A stretch of 54,974 nucleotides of DNA from an uncultured Thermomicrobiales bacterium (GCA_902806325.1 CADCWE010000192.1:1-54974), one strand, 5' to 3'. Positions 8,262 through 16,577 are shown, counted from the first letter of the stretch. Numbers and translations: made by a program. The notes: generated by a model not told the origin, from the letters alone.

Positions 8262-8283
8262 CGAGCTGGAACCAATCAGCTCG
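8262..8283 (+). other. Hairpin in the rpmE leader
   Basis: CGAGCTG, eight-base loop, CAGCTCG: a perfect 7-bp stem at the expected 5' end of an rpmE transcript. No T-run follows, so it is not a terminator. Confidence 0.45.
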
Positions 8284-8317
8284 TCGCGCGTTCAGTTCCC
8301 GTCGGAGAACCCGTTTC

Positions 8318-8749
8318 ATGAAAGCCGGAATCCACCCCAAGTACGTCGAATCAACCGTCTCCTGCGCCTGCGGCAACACCTTCACCACCCGCTCGACCAA
8401 GCCGCAACTGCGCACCGACCTGTGTGCGGTCTGCCACCCGTTCTACACGGGCGAGCAGCGGATCGTCGACACTGCCGGTCAGGTCGAACGCTTCATGCGC
8501 CGGATGGAAGCCGCGTCGTCGACCACGGCCCGCCCGTCGAAGCGCCAGCAGCGCTTGAACGAGCGCGCCACCGAGCGTGCCGCGCAGCAGCGCCGGGCCG
8601 AGGAGCCCGCCGACCAGGGCGCGGACGAGGCCGACGGCGCGGGCGCCGTCAGCGCTGAAGACGTGGTGATGCTCGCTGGCGCCACGCCGATGCAACCAAC
8701 GGCCGTCGAAGCGGGTGTCCCGGACGCGGCTACCGCCCCCCGCCGCTAG
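8318..8749 (+). CDS. rpmE: 50S ribosomal protein L31 with C-terminal extension
   Basis: Peripheral large-subunit protein. The first 65 residues are canonical L31: [20 protein letters not shown], then [20 protein letters not shown]. Cys16 and Cys18 plus CAVC form the zinc site of the Cys-containing, zinc-replete type. It continues for about 75 further residues, first basic ([19 protein letters not shown]) and then acidic and Ala-rich; L31 normally ends near residue 70. Start ATG after CGGAGAACCCG. A strong terminator follows. Confidence 0.94.
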   Translation: MKAGIHPKYVESTVSCACGNTFTTRSTKPQLRTDLCAVCHPFYTGEQRIVDTAGQVERFMRRMEAASSTTARPSKRQQRLNERATERAAQQRRAEEPADQGADEADGAGAVSAEDVVMLAGATPMQPTAVEAGVPDAATAPRR

Positions 8750-8785
8750 AAGGCGCCGATCCCGGCCCAGCAACCAACTTCCCAG

Positions 8786-8816
8786 GGGCGCCCCGGTCAA
8801 CCGGGGCGCCCTTTTT
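8786..8816 (+). terminator. Intrinsic terminator after rpmE
   Basis: Perfect 11-bp stem GGGCGCCCCGG / CCGGGGCGCCC around a TCAA loop, followed by TTTTT. It closes the ribosomal-protein unit. Confidence 0.93.
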
Positions 8817-8825
8817 GGTGCCCGA

Positions 8826-8884
8826 TCGCCCCTCGAAACGCTCTCGGATGCGGGCGAACGGTTCGTTGGCGTGTCGAGGGGCGA
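8826..8884. repeat. Long inverted repeat in the rpmE / prenyl synthase gap
   Basis: Arms TCGCCCCTCGA and TCGAGGGGCGA pair perfectly over 11 bases with 37 bases between. The run continues AGGGTGAGGG on the right. It lies between converging genes and looks like the CCCTCACCC/GAGGGG intergenic elements scattered in such genomes; it may act as a leftward terminator. The rest of the gap to 9082 shows no gene. Confidence 0.4.
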
Positions 8885-9082
8885 GGGTGAGGGCCGTAAC
8901 CGCCGTCGGCACGACCGGGTTTGGCTTTGGCGGCGCGACGGTCAGTCGGGGGACCCAGGACTTGGCCAGAGCAAGGCGGCCGAGTTGCGGGGGCGCTTCG
9001 ATTGGCGCTTGATCGTTGTGGTAACGACGCCGGTCCCACTCGGATGCGGGGCTGGGCGTCGAAGGGGACGAGGGCCGGAGCG

Positions 9083-10066
9083 CTACGACGAGCGATCGAG
9101 CGCCAGGTCCGCAAGCTCGTGGAGCAACGAGCGGGTTTCCGGGTCCGGGATTGCCGCGATGTGGCCCTTCGCGCTGCTGACGAGGAGATCGGCGGCGCGC
9201 ATCGCGATCTCGACCGCGCCCGAGCCCCGGATGTCCGCCAGCACCGCCGCGATCGTATCCTCGTCCTCGATCTCGCCGGCAATGACCGCTTGGAGCCGGG
9301 CGGCCGCGGCGGAGCGTGGCGTCAGACCCGCCGCGTAGAGCATCGTCGGCAGCGTCACCGTTCCCTGGCGCAGGTCTTGGCCGGCCGGTTTGCCCAGCAC
9401 CTGGGTCCGCTCCCGCACGTCGAGCACGTCGTCGACGATCTGGAATGCCATACCTAGATCGGAACCGAACCGCCGGAGGGCGGCGATGTCCGGTTCGGGT
9501 GCCTGAGCGATCACCGCGCCCATTTCGGCTGCCCCGGCGAAGAGCGAGGCGGTTTTGCCGAAGATCCGCCGGTCGTACTCGTCGCGGGTTTGATCGAGGC
9601 GGTGGGCGTCGAACATTTCCCGGAGTTGCCCGTCGCAGATGTCGCCGAGCGTCGAGGCGAAGATGGCCACCACCCGCGTGCTCTCGGTCGCCGCCGCCAA
9701 CATCGCCGATTGCGCGAACAGATAATCGCCGACGAGGATCACCGCGCCAGAGCTGAGGACCGAGTTGAGAGTGGGTTTGCCGCGCCGCAGACCGGCCCGG
9801 TCGATGCTGTCGTCGTGGATCAACGAAGCGGTGTGCAGCAGTTCTACTCCCGCCGCCGCCGTGACCAGCCGGTCGAGGTCGTACCGGTACGCGCGACCGG
9901 CGAGCAACAACAGGAGCGGCCGGAGCCGTTTGCCGCCCGCCCGGACGATCTCTTGGACCAGTCCGGAGACCGCCGGCAGTTGCACCGTCGCGGCCAGCGC
10001 GACGCGCGCGTCGACCCGTTCCAACTCCGCGTGCATGGTGGTCAACACATCGCGAGTTTGCAGCAT
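9083..10066 (-). CDS. Long-chain all-trans polyprenyl diphosphate synthase
   Basis: Adds isopentenyl units to an allylic diphosphate to make the C35-C50 chain of menaquinone or of lipid carriers. The two Asp-rich motifs are clear: LLHTASLIHDDSIDRAGLRR with DDSID at 85-89, and FQIVDDVLDV with DDVLD at 212-216. GGKRLRPLL at 45-53 binds isopentenyl diphosphate. Small residues before the first motif (HTAS) fit a long product. 327 residues. The promoter upstream is divergent from the DUF4015-like gene. The exact chain length cannot be read from sequence. Confidence 0.92.
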   Translation of the reverse strand: MLQTRDVLTTMHAELERVDARVALAATVQLPAVSGLVQEIVRAGGKRLRPLLLLLAGRAYRYDLDRLVTAAAGVELLHTASLIHDDSIDRAGLRRGKPTLNSVLSSGAVILVGDYLFAQSAMLAAATESTRVVAIFASTLGDICDGQLREMFDAHRLDQTRDEYDRRIFGKTASLFAGAAEMGAVIAQAPEPDIAALRRFGSDLGMAFQIVDDVLDVRERTQVLGKPAGQDLRQGTVTLPTMLYAAGLTPRSAAAARLQAVIAGEIEDEDTIAAVLADIRGSGAVEIAMRAADLLVSSAKGHIAAIPDPETRSLLHELADLALDRSS

Positions 10067-10139
10067 GGGGCCTTACCCGTGGGGCTGGCGATGGCACGAT
10101 CGGCGACCGATTGTGAAAATGGCTACGCACTCGACGCCG

Positions 10140-10169
10140 ATTATGGAGGCCGGTCGCGGTGGGTGTCAA
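10140..10169 (-). promoter_or_regulatory. Promoter of the polyprenyl diphosphate synthase
   Basis: On the minus strand TTGACA (10169-10164), 18-base spacer, CATAAT (10145-10140). Confidence 0.65.
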
Positions 10170-10196
10170 TCGGAACTCGGGTGTGCGCGGCCCGTG

Positions 10197-10205
10197 TGCT
10201 ACACT
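10197..10205 (+). promoter_or_regulatory. Extended -10 promoter of the DUF4015-like gene
   Basis: TGC-TACACT, divergent from the prenyl synthase promoter. The transcript would begin near 10212. Confidence 0.45.
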
Positions 10206-10236
10206 CGAAATCTGGGTTTGGTCGGCAAACGTTGCC

Positions 10237-10265
10237 GGCCGGCGGGAGACCACGCCGGCCCTTTT
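10237..10265 (+). terminator. Terminator-like hairpin in the leader (possible attenuator)
   Basis: GGCCGGCG, eight-base loop, CGCCGGCC, then CTTTT. It sits about 25 bases downstream of the expected start site and 50 bases before the coding start, so it is either an attenuator or the end of a short RNA. Confidence 0.5.
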
Positions 10266-10316
10266 ATCCGGTGGTGGTGTCGGCCGATGGCGGGCGTCGA
10301 GGATTGTAAACCGACC

Positions 10317-12254
10317 ATGAGTGAGACGAGCCAGGGCACGGTCGGATCCGCGCGGGCGATGCGATCGGCCCGACGGACAGCCACGGGTTGGGCAACGCCG
10401 GAGCCAACGGCCGCGGCCCCTCGTCGGCGTTCGTCGCGGGGTTCGACGCGCCTCCGTTTCGGTTCGTTCGATGCCGGCACGGCCGAGCGCCGTCGGAGTG
10501 GCCACCGGTGGCCGGCGGTCAGTTGGTGGTATAGCTTGCTGTTCGTGGTTCCGGTGATCATCCTGCTGGCGATGGTGGTCCGCGGGTTGACCGCGGACGC
10601 CGACGTCGGCGGCGCGGTGACCGTCACCGACGCCTACACCGGGGCCGCGTTGCCCAACACGGCGATCGTCGTCAACGGGCAGACGCTGCTGACTGATGAC
10701 CTGGGACAGGTCCGGCTTCCGGCGCGGGACCGCGCGTTGCCGGTGGACGTGGCCCGCGACGGATACGCGCCGATCGCCGCCGCCCTCCCGACCGCGGACG
10801 ACGGTGCCCGCGCCATCTCGCTTCGTCCGACCACGCTACGCGGGACGATCACCGACGCGGCGACGGGCCAACCGATCCCCAACGTGGCCGTTTCCCTGAT
10901 CGCCGAGGGCAGCACTGGGCAAACGGTGGCTAGCGGGGTCGACGGCAGTTTCCTGCTGGCCGACGTGCCGCCTGACGCTCGCGTCCACTTGGATGGGGGC
11001 GACTACGGCGTCGTCGACGAACCGGTTGGTCCGCGCACCGACGTTGCTTACCAGATGAAGCGCTCCGTGGTCACCGGCGTCGTCCGCGATGCGAGCGGCA
11101 CCCCAATCCAGGGCGCCATCGTGACTGCCGGCGGCGCCAACACGGTCTCGGGAGTGGACGGCTCCTACCGGTTGACCGGGGTGCCGGACGGCGCGGAGGT
11201 CCTCGTCGCCGCGTCGGGGTACTCGGACCTCCGGTTGCCGTTGACCCCCGAACGGGTACTCGACGCCGCGTTGGAACCGGTCCTGATCAAGGGCATCTAC
11301 GCCAACGGATTCGCCCTCGCCACCCCGGAGGAGATCGACCGCCTGATCGACCTGATCGATCGCACCGAACTCAACGCCCTGGTCGTCGACATCAAGCAGG
11401 ACACGATCTACTACGACAGCCAGGTCGCGCTGTTCCGCGACGCCGGGATGGTGCAACCGGTCTACGACGCGGCGGAGTTGCTGACCCGGTTGAAGGAACG
11501 CGACATCTACGTGATCGCGCGCATGGTCGTCTTCCAGGATCCGGTGCTCGCCGAAGCCCGTCCGGATCTGGCGGTCAAGGACCCGAGCACGGGAGGCATC
11601 TGGCGCAACGACGACGGGATCGGTTGGGTCAACGCCTTCGAGGAGGAACTCTGGCGGGGCAACATCGAACTCGCGGTCGAAGCCGCCGGTCTCGGGTTCG
11701 ACGAGATCCAGTACGACTACGTCCGCTTCCCCTCCGACGGCAACCTGGCCGCCGCCGATTTCGGCCAGGAGTACACCGGCGAGGCTCGCGAGAACGCGAT
11801 CCTGGAGTTTCTGACTCGCAGCCACGACGCGCTGGCGCCGACCGGTGTCAAGCTGGCGGCCGACATCTTCGGCTACACGGCGTTCGAGGACAACGAGCAA
11901 GGAATCGGCCAGAATTTCGCCAAGATCGTCCCCGTGATCGACTACGTCAACATGATGATCTACCCCTCCCACTTCATCGAGGGCAACATCCGCTCCGCGC
12001 CCGGCCACCCGAACGACTACCCGTACGAGACGATCCTCGAAAGCCTGCAACGCTCGGAGTCCGTCGCGCCCGGCCAGAAGCTCAAGTTCCGGCCCTGGTT
12101 GCAGGCGTTCTCCTACCCGGTCGAGGGAATGCGGGAGTACGGACCCGAGGATGTTCGCGCCCAAATCGAGGCCGCCGAAGAGTTCGGGGCCAGCGGATGG
12201 CTGCTCTGGAACCCGGCGAACGAGTACGACGACGGTTCGTTGCTTCCCGCGTGA
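10317..12254 (+). CDS. Membrane-anchored DUF4015-like glycoside hydrolase with carboxypeptidase-regulatory-like domains
   Basis: Predicted 645-residue envelope protein. An Arg-rich cytoplasmic head is followed by one membrane helix (WYSLLFVVPVIILLAMVV, about residues 71-88). Then come two or three beta-sandwich carboxypeptidase-regulatory-like repeats (TDAYTGAALPNTAIVVNG; GTITDAATGQPIPNVAVSL; GVVRDASGTPIQGAIVTAGG). From about residue 320 (IKGIYANGFALATPEEIDRL) it matches the putative glycoside hydrolase family DUF4015, with GFDEIQYDYVRFPSDG and YVNMMIYPSHF as likely active-site strands. The frame is open further upstream, but the ATG after the leader hairpin is preferred. The substrate is unknown; cell-wall sugars are plausible. 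Confidence 0.8.
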   Translation: MSETSQGTVGSARAMRSARRTATGWATPEPTAAAPRRRSSRGSTRLRFGSFDAGTAERRRSGHRWPAVSWWYSLLFVVPVIILLAMVVRGLTADADVGGAVTVTDAYTGAALPNTAIVVNGQTLLTDDLGQVRLPARDRALPVDVARDGYAPIAAALPTADDGARAISLRPTTLRGTITDAATGQPIPNVAVSLIAEGSTGQTVASGVDGSFLLADVPPDARVHLDGGDYGVVDEPVGPRTDVAYQMKRSVVTGVVRDASGTPIQGAIVTAGGANTVSGVDGSYRLTGVPDGAEVLVAASGYSDLRLPLTPERVLDAALEPVLIKGIYANGFALATPEEIDRLIDLIDRTELNALVVDIKQDTIYYDSQVALFRDAGMVQPVYDAAELLTRLKERDIYVIARMVVFQDPVLAEARPDLAVKDPSTGGIWRNDDGIGWVNAFEEELWRGNIELAVEAAGLGFDEIQYDYVRFPSDGNLAAADFGQEYTGEARENAILEFLTRSHDALAPTGVKLAADIFGYTAFEDNEQGIGQNFAKIVPVIDYVNMMIYPSHFIEGNIRSAPGHPNDYPYETILESLQRSESVAPGQKLKFRPWLQAFSYPVEGMREYGPEDVRAQIEAAEEFGASGWLLWNPANEYDDGSLLPA

Positions 12255-12368
12255 ACACGACCGTTGCCAAGACGCCCGGCGGCCGCTGGCGTGCTAAGGG
12301 TTAACCGGCGCCAACGGCCAGGGCCGACACCGTTTGAGGCCGCGGCATCCCGGCCGCGCGTTCTCGGC

Positions 12369-13244
12369 GTGCCCGTGTCGTCGCTACTGCGGGCGATGCG
12401 TCCGCTGCAATGGACCAAAAACGGGATCGTGTTCGCCGCGCTGGTTTTCGACCAGCAACTGTTCCGCGTTGAGCCGACGCTGCGTTCCCTGCTGGCGGCG
12501 GCGGTGTTCTGCGCCGTCAGCAGCGCGGTCTACCTGGTGAACGACCTGCGGGACATCGAGGGCGACCGGATTCACCCCAAGAAGCGCCACCGGCCGATCG
12601 CCGCCGGTTTGGTGACGCCGGCCCAGGCGGGGACCACGGCCTTCGTGCTGTTCGCGCTAGCCCTGCTCGGCGCGGGGATCGTCAGCCCGGGATTCCTGGC
12701 CGTCATCGTCGGCTACGTCGCCCTGATGGTCGCCTACTCCTACGGGTTGAAGCGGCTGGTGATCCTCGATGTCTTTGCGATCGCCGCCGGGTTTGTGCTC
12801 CGCGCGGCCGGTGGCGCGGTGGCGATCGATGTTCCGGTTTCGCCCTGGCTCTACGTCTGCACGATGCTGCTGGCCTTGTTCCTCGGATTCGGCAAGCGAC
12901 GCCACGAGTTGACGTCGTTGGAGGCCGCCGCCGGCCGCCACCGGGCCAACCTCGACGCCTACTCGGTGCCGTTCCTCGATCAATTGATCGGGATCGTCTC
13001 CTCGGCGACGGTGATGGCCTACGCCTTCTACACCTTCGACGCGCCGAACGTGCCGACCAACCACGCGATGATGCTGACCGTGCCGTTCGTCGTCTACGCC
13101 ATCTTCCGCTACCTGTTCCTGATCCATCGCCGAGACCTCGGCGGCAGCCCGGAGGTGCTCCTGTTCGCCGACCGGCCACTGCTCGGCGCCATCGTGGCCT
13201 GGGGGCTAACCAGCATCGGAATCTTGTATTTGTCGGGGACGTGA
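12369..13244 (+). CDS. UbiA-family decaprenyl-phosphate phosphoribosyltransferase-like protein
   Basis: Integral membrane prenyltransferase, 8-9 helices. The first Asp motif reads NDLRDIEGDRIHPKKRHRPI at about 58-77, the form found in decaprenyl-phosphate 5-phosphoribosyltransferases (Rv3806c type) rather than in ubiquinone or menaquinone UbiA enzymes. A phosphoribosyl-lipid product is therefore predicted. The frame is open back to a TTG at 12264, but homologues start just before LLRAMRPLQWTKN, so the GTG at 12369 is used; no strong ribosome site decides. It follows the DUF4015-like gene and lies near the prenyl synthase and, further on, prs, which makes the PRPP it would use. Confidence 0.8.
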   Translation: MPVSSLLRAMRPLQWTKNGIVFAALVFDQQLFRVEPTLRSLLAAAVFCAVSSAVYLVNDLRDIEGDRIHPKKRHRPIAAGLVTPAQAGTTAFVLFALALLGAGIVSPGFLAVIVGYVALMVAYSYGLKRLVILDVFAIAAGFVLRAAGGAVAIDVPVSPWLYVCTMLLALFLGFGKRRHELTSLEAAAGRHRANLDAYSVPFLDQLIGIVSSATVMAYAFYTFDAPNVPTNHAMMLTVPFVVYAIFRYLFLIHRRDLGGSPEVLLFADRPLLGAIVAWGLTSIGILYLSGT

Positions 13245-13377
13245 ACCGGGATCAAGGAGCGACCAGGGCGGTGTCGGGTCCAATGCTAATGGCCCGCGCC
13301 GAAACCGCGCCGTGTGTGAGGGACCACGGACGGGGAAGCGCGGCGCATCGCACGCCGAAAGTCGAATCTTGGAGCCG

Positions 13378-14568
13378 CTATTCGGGACGCGGCCCTTCGG
13401 CCACGATCTCCGCCACCTGCTCGGCCAGCCGATCCACCTCTTCTTCGGTGTTCCACCAGGCGCAGGCGGCGCGGGCGACTGTCGGACCCGGGGGGTAGGC
13501 GACGTAGCGGATCGTCGTTCCGCGCTCGTAGAGGCGCGCGGTCATCTCCTGGGGCGTCAAGCCGTCCGTTTGGAAGCAGACGAGGCCGCCCATGCGGTGG
13601 TTCGGCGTCGTCACCGTCACTCCGTCGACGCGATCGAGCGCTTCCCAGCAGCGTTGCCCCATTTTGGCCGTCCGGGCGTAGAGCCAGTCGAGACCGACTT
13701 CGTCGCGCAGCCAGAGCAGCGCCGCTTCCTGGGCCAAAATCGCCGGACCGTAGAACTCCCCGATCTCGTAGCGGTTGGCGCCGGGCGCGGGGATGACATA
13801 CCCGCTGGGGTCGATCTGGGCGTAGCGCAGCAGGGTCGGCTTGATGTCGGCCAGCCGGTCCGCGCGCACGTACAACGCGCCGGTACCCTCTGGCCCGCAG
13901 AGCCACTTTTGGCCCGCCATCGCGTAGGCGTCGACGCCGAGGGCGTGGAGATCGATCGGGATTTGACCGGCGGCCTGGGCGGCGTCGACGATGGTCATCG
14001 CCCCGTGTCGTCGCGCCAGCGCGGCGATCTCGGCCAACGGCAGCACCGCGCCGGACGACCAGAGGACGTGGGAGACGGCGATCACCCGGGTCCGCGCGGA
14101 GATCTGGTCGGCGATGGCGCCGACGACGTCGCCCCCGCCGTGCTCCAGGTGGGCATAGCGGAGCGTGACGCCGAAGCGGTGCGCCAGCAAGCAGAGCGGC
14201 CCGATCAACCCGGGATGCTCCAGCGACGTGGTGACGATCTCGTCGCCGCGCCGCCAATCGAGACCGAAGAGGGCGGTGCTGAGCCCTTCGCTGGTGCTGT
14301 GGGTCAGCGCGATCTCCAGCGGCTCCGCGCCGACCATGCCGGCCATCACCGCGCGTACCCTGTGGTTGCGCCGCGCGCTGCCCTCGTAAACACCGGGCAC
14401 GATCCGGCCGGCCTCCAGTTCGGTTGTCGCGGCGACGACGAGGGCATCGTGGGCGGGAAGGGGGAGCGGCCCGTTGGTGCCGGCGTTGAAATAACCCGTG
14501 CGTCCGACCGCCGGGATCTGGGCGCGGAGCGCATCGAGCTTGGGATCGGTCGCGATCTCGGCTACCAA
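13378..14568 (-). CDS. Class V aminotransferase (cysteine desulfurase/selenocysteine lyase-like fold)
   Basis: PLP enzyme of fold type I, 396 residues. VDAAQAAGQIPIDL has the PLP-contacting Asp195 and Gln198; YAMAGQKWLCGPEGTGALYV has Lys221, the Schiff-base lysine; SLEHPG has His118. No conserved Cys loop of NifS/IscS is seen near the C-terminus, so true desulfurase activity is doubtful. An isopenicillin-epimerase or kynureninase-like role is equally possible. A TTG start with AAGGAT upstream is chosen; an ATG at 14604 is an alternative without a ribosome site. It has its own promoter. Confidence 0.85.
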   Translation of the reverse strand: MVAEIATDPKLDALRAQIPAVGRTGYFNAGTNGPLPLPAHDALVVAATTELEAGRIVPGVYEGSARRNHRVRAVMAGMVGAEPLEIALTHSTSEGLSTALFGLDWRRGDEIVTTSLEHPGLIGPLCLLAHRFGVTLRYAHLEHGGGDVVGAIADQISARTRVIAVSHVLWSSGAVLPLAEIAALARRHGAMTIVDAAQAAGQIPIDLHALGVDAYAMAGQKWLCGPEGTGALYVRADRLADIKPTLLRYAQIDPSGYVIPAPGANRYEIGEFYGPAILAQEAALLWLRDEVGLDWLYARTAKMGQRCWEALDRVDGVTVTTPNHRMGGLVCFQTDGLTPQEMTARLYERGTTIRYVAYPPGPTVARAACAWWNTEEEVDRLAEQVAEIVAEGPRPE

Positions 14569-14632
14569 GGTAAAGATCCTTCCCGGGGCGGAACGGCGCG
14601 CCATCGTGCCGCCGACCGACGGCCCGGATGGC

Positions 14633-14661
14633 AGTCTAGGGGGCGCTCGGAGGGCCGTCAA
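14633..14661 (-). promoter_or_regulatory. Promoter of the class V aminotransferase
   Basis: On the minus strand TTGACG (14661-14656), 17-base spacer, TAGACT (14638-14633). Confidence 0.6.
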
Positions 14662-14802
14662 ACGAGATCATCCAAACCTTCGTTCCGCCGGGGTCGTTGT
14701 CACGGCCAGGGAGTTGCGAGCGCGTCCCCGGCGAGACGAGGCGTCCGAGCGGGATGCGTGAACCACCCGACGCGTTGCGTCGATCCGGGATAAGGAGACG
14801 AG

Positions 14803-15855
14803 ATGGCACGGTTTGGCTCGGGACAGGGCGCCGACGAGGACGCATTTCTCGGCGGACTGCTCGGTTTGGCGATCGGGGACGCGCTGGGGATGCCCGGCAA
14901 AGGTTTGGACCGCGCGACCCTCGCCGATCGCATCGGGACGATCACGGGCTATCTTCCGGCCACGTTCGCCGACGGAACCGAGATAAAGGCGGGCGAGTTT
15001 ACCGACGAGTCCGAACTGGCGCTCTGCGTGGTCGAGTCTGTGACGGTAGACCGGGGCCGGATCGACCCCGACACCATCGGCCCGCGTTTCCTCTACATCG
15101 CCCGCGGGGAGTCGAAACGGTGGCTGGGCGCCGGAACCCGCCGCGCCCTGGCCGTCGCCGACCGGACCTTGGAGTTCGTCGTGCCGTTGGACGAGGACGG
15201 ACCGGCGACGGGCGACGTGGCGGCGCGGGCGGCGCCGATCGGGTTGCTCCACGCCGTCGGCCGGTTCGACCTCGACTCGCTGCGAGCCGATGCCGAGCAG
15301 ATCGTCCGCCTGACGCACGGCAGCCCGGCGGCGATCGCGGCCGGCACCGCGGTCGCCTTCGGCGTCCAACTCTCGGCGCGGCGACAGGTGGCGCGGTCGG
15401 AGTGGCTGTCCGCGACCGCCGGCGCCCTCGGTGAAGGTGAGCTAGCGTCCCGGTTGCGGTCGGCCGCGGGCATGATCGCCGCCGGCGACGACGCGCCGGC
15501 CGTGCTCGAACGGGTGGGAACGGGGACCGACGCCGTCGAATCGGTGACCGCGGGGTTCGTCGCCGCCAGCATGGCCGGATCGTTCTCGGAAGCCGTCTTC
15601 AGCGCCGTCAACGCGGGTGGCGACACGGATACCGTCGGCGCGATTGCGGGGGTCCTCGCCGGGGCGTTCTTCGGCGCCAGCGGGATCCCGCAGTCGTTGA
15701 TCGATGGCCTCGAAGGCCGGATCTACGTTTCGCTGGCCGCGCCCTGGTTCTACCGCACGGCGCGCCAACGCGCGGGACTGGTGATCGACCTCCGGTTGCA
15801 GGACGCGGGACCGTTGGATCCACCGCCACGACCGACGATGCCGCCGCGGATGTAG
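14803..15855 (+). CDS. ADP-ribosylglycohydrolase family protein
   Basis: DraG/ARH-type hydrolase that removes ADP-ribose from modified protein or nucleic acid, using a binuclear Mg site. FLGGLLGLAIGDALGMP at residues 15-31 and NAGGDTDTVGAIAGVLAG near the end are the two family signatures. The first metal motif, normally TDDT, reads TDES (residues 67-70), so one Asp is replaced by Glu and the Thr by Ser. 350 residues; the C-terminus ends in a Pro-rich tail. ATG after AAGGAGACGAG. No ADP-ribosyltransferase partner is adjacent. Confidence 0.88.
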   Translation: MARFGSGQGADEDAFLGGLLGLAIGDALGMPGKGLDRATLADRIGTITGYLPATFADGTEIKAGEFTDESELALCVVESVTVDRGRIDPDTIGPRFLYIARGESKRWLGAGTRRALAVADRTLEFVVPLDEDGPATGDVAARAAPIGLLHAVGRFDLDSLRADAEQIVRLTHGSPAAIAAGTAVAFGVQLSARRQVARSEWLSATAGALGEGELASRLRSAAGMIAAGDDAPAVLERVGTGTDAVESVTAGFVAASMAGSFSEAVFSAVNAGGDTDTVGAIAGVLAGAFFGASGIPQSLIDGLEGRIYVSLAAPWFYRTARQRAGLVIDLRLQDAGPLDPPPRPTMPPRM

Positions 15856-15871
15856 GATCGGTAGCGCCGGC

Positions 15872-16480
15872 CTACTCCGTGAATCGCTCCTCTCGCCAGG
15901 GGTCGGCCTCGTTGTGGTAGCCGTATTGCTCCCAAAAGCCGGGCCGGTCCTGGGCCAGGAACTCGATCCCCCGCAGCCACTTCGCACTTTTCCAGGCATA
16001 GCGCTTGGGCACGACCGAGCGCAGCGGGGCGCCGTGCTCCGGCGACAGGTCCTCGCCATCGTGCTTGGTCGCCAGCACGACGTCGTCGTCGTCGACCGTC
16101 GCCAACGGCAGGTTGGCGGTGTAGCCGCCATCGCTGTGGAAGACGATATGGGTCGCCTCCGGAAGGACCTGAACCCGGTTCATGATCTCGCGGAAGGCGA
16201 CGCCTTCCCAGGTGTTGTCTAGCTTGCTCCAGCGGGTGACACAGTGCATGTCGGCCGTGACGCCGACGCGGGGCAACGCTTGGAACGCTTCCCACGACAA
16301 CCGCAACGGCTGTTTGACCAACCCAAAGATCCGCAGATCCCAGGTGGCCGGATCAAAAATTGGGATCGTGCCATGGTGGAGCACGGGCCAGCGCTCGGTC
16401 AGGTATTGTCCGGGCGGAACGCGGTCCTCCAATCCGGGGGAGACCCGGGGGCGCTTGACGCCGAGCGAGCGAAAGACCAT
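15872..16480 (-). CDS. Sulfite-oxidase-like molybdopterin enzyme, single-domain
   Basis: Contains only the Moco-binding domain of the sulfite oxidase family (202 residues). ADMHCVTRWSKLDNTWEGV has Cys80, the molybdenum ligand, and the Trp-Gly-Val that follows in the family. HGAPLRSVVPKRYAWKSAKW matches the cofactor-binding stretch. There is no signal peptide or Tat motif, so the protein appears cytoplasmic, unlike MsrP/YedY. No dimerisation domain follows. ATG preceded by AAAGGAGAAC. Divergent from dnaJ. The substrate is unknown. Confidence 0.87.
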   Translation of the reverse strand: MVFRSLGVKRPRVSPGLEDRVPPGQYLTERWPVLHHGTIPIFDPATWDLRIFGLVKQPLRLSWEAFQALPRVGVTADMHCVTRWSKLDNTWEGVAFREIMNRVQVLPEATHIVFHSDGGYTANLPLATVDDDDVVLATKHDGEDLSPEHGAPLRSVVPKRYAWKSAKWLRGIEFLAQDRPGFWEQYGYHNEADPWREERFTE

Positions 16481-16544
16481 CGCGGTTCTCCTTTGGGGGC
16501 GTCGGGTCGAACCGGGAAGACCAACGGGATCGGCCACCCGAGCG

Positions 16545-16571
16545 CTGGCACTCAACTTTTGGGAGTGCCAA
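16545..16571. promoter_or_regulatory. CIRCE element (HrcA operator)
   Basis: CTGGCACTC-N9-GAGTGCCAA, a near match to the consensus TTAGCACTC-N9-GAGTGCTAA. It lies just upstream of the dnaJ -35, so dnaJ should be under HrcA heat-shock control. HrcA itself is not in the window. Confidence 0.9.
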
Positions 16572-16577
16572 CCGGCG

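Noticed and set aside
8730-10505. 591-codon frame on the minus strand across the rpmE terminator and prenyl synthase
   Set aside because: Passes through a perfect terminator and promoters; low-complexity Arg-rich translation.
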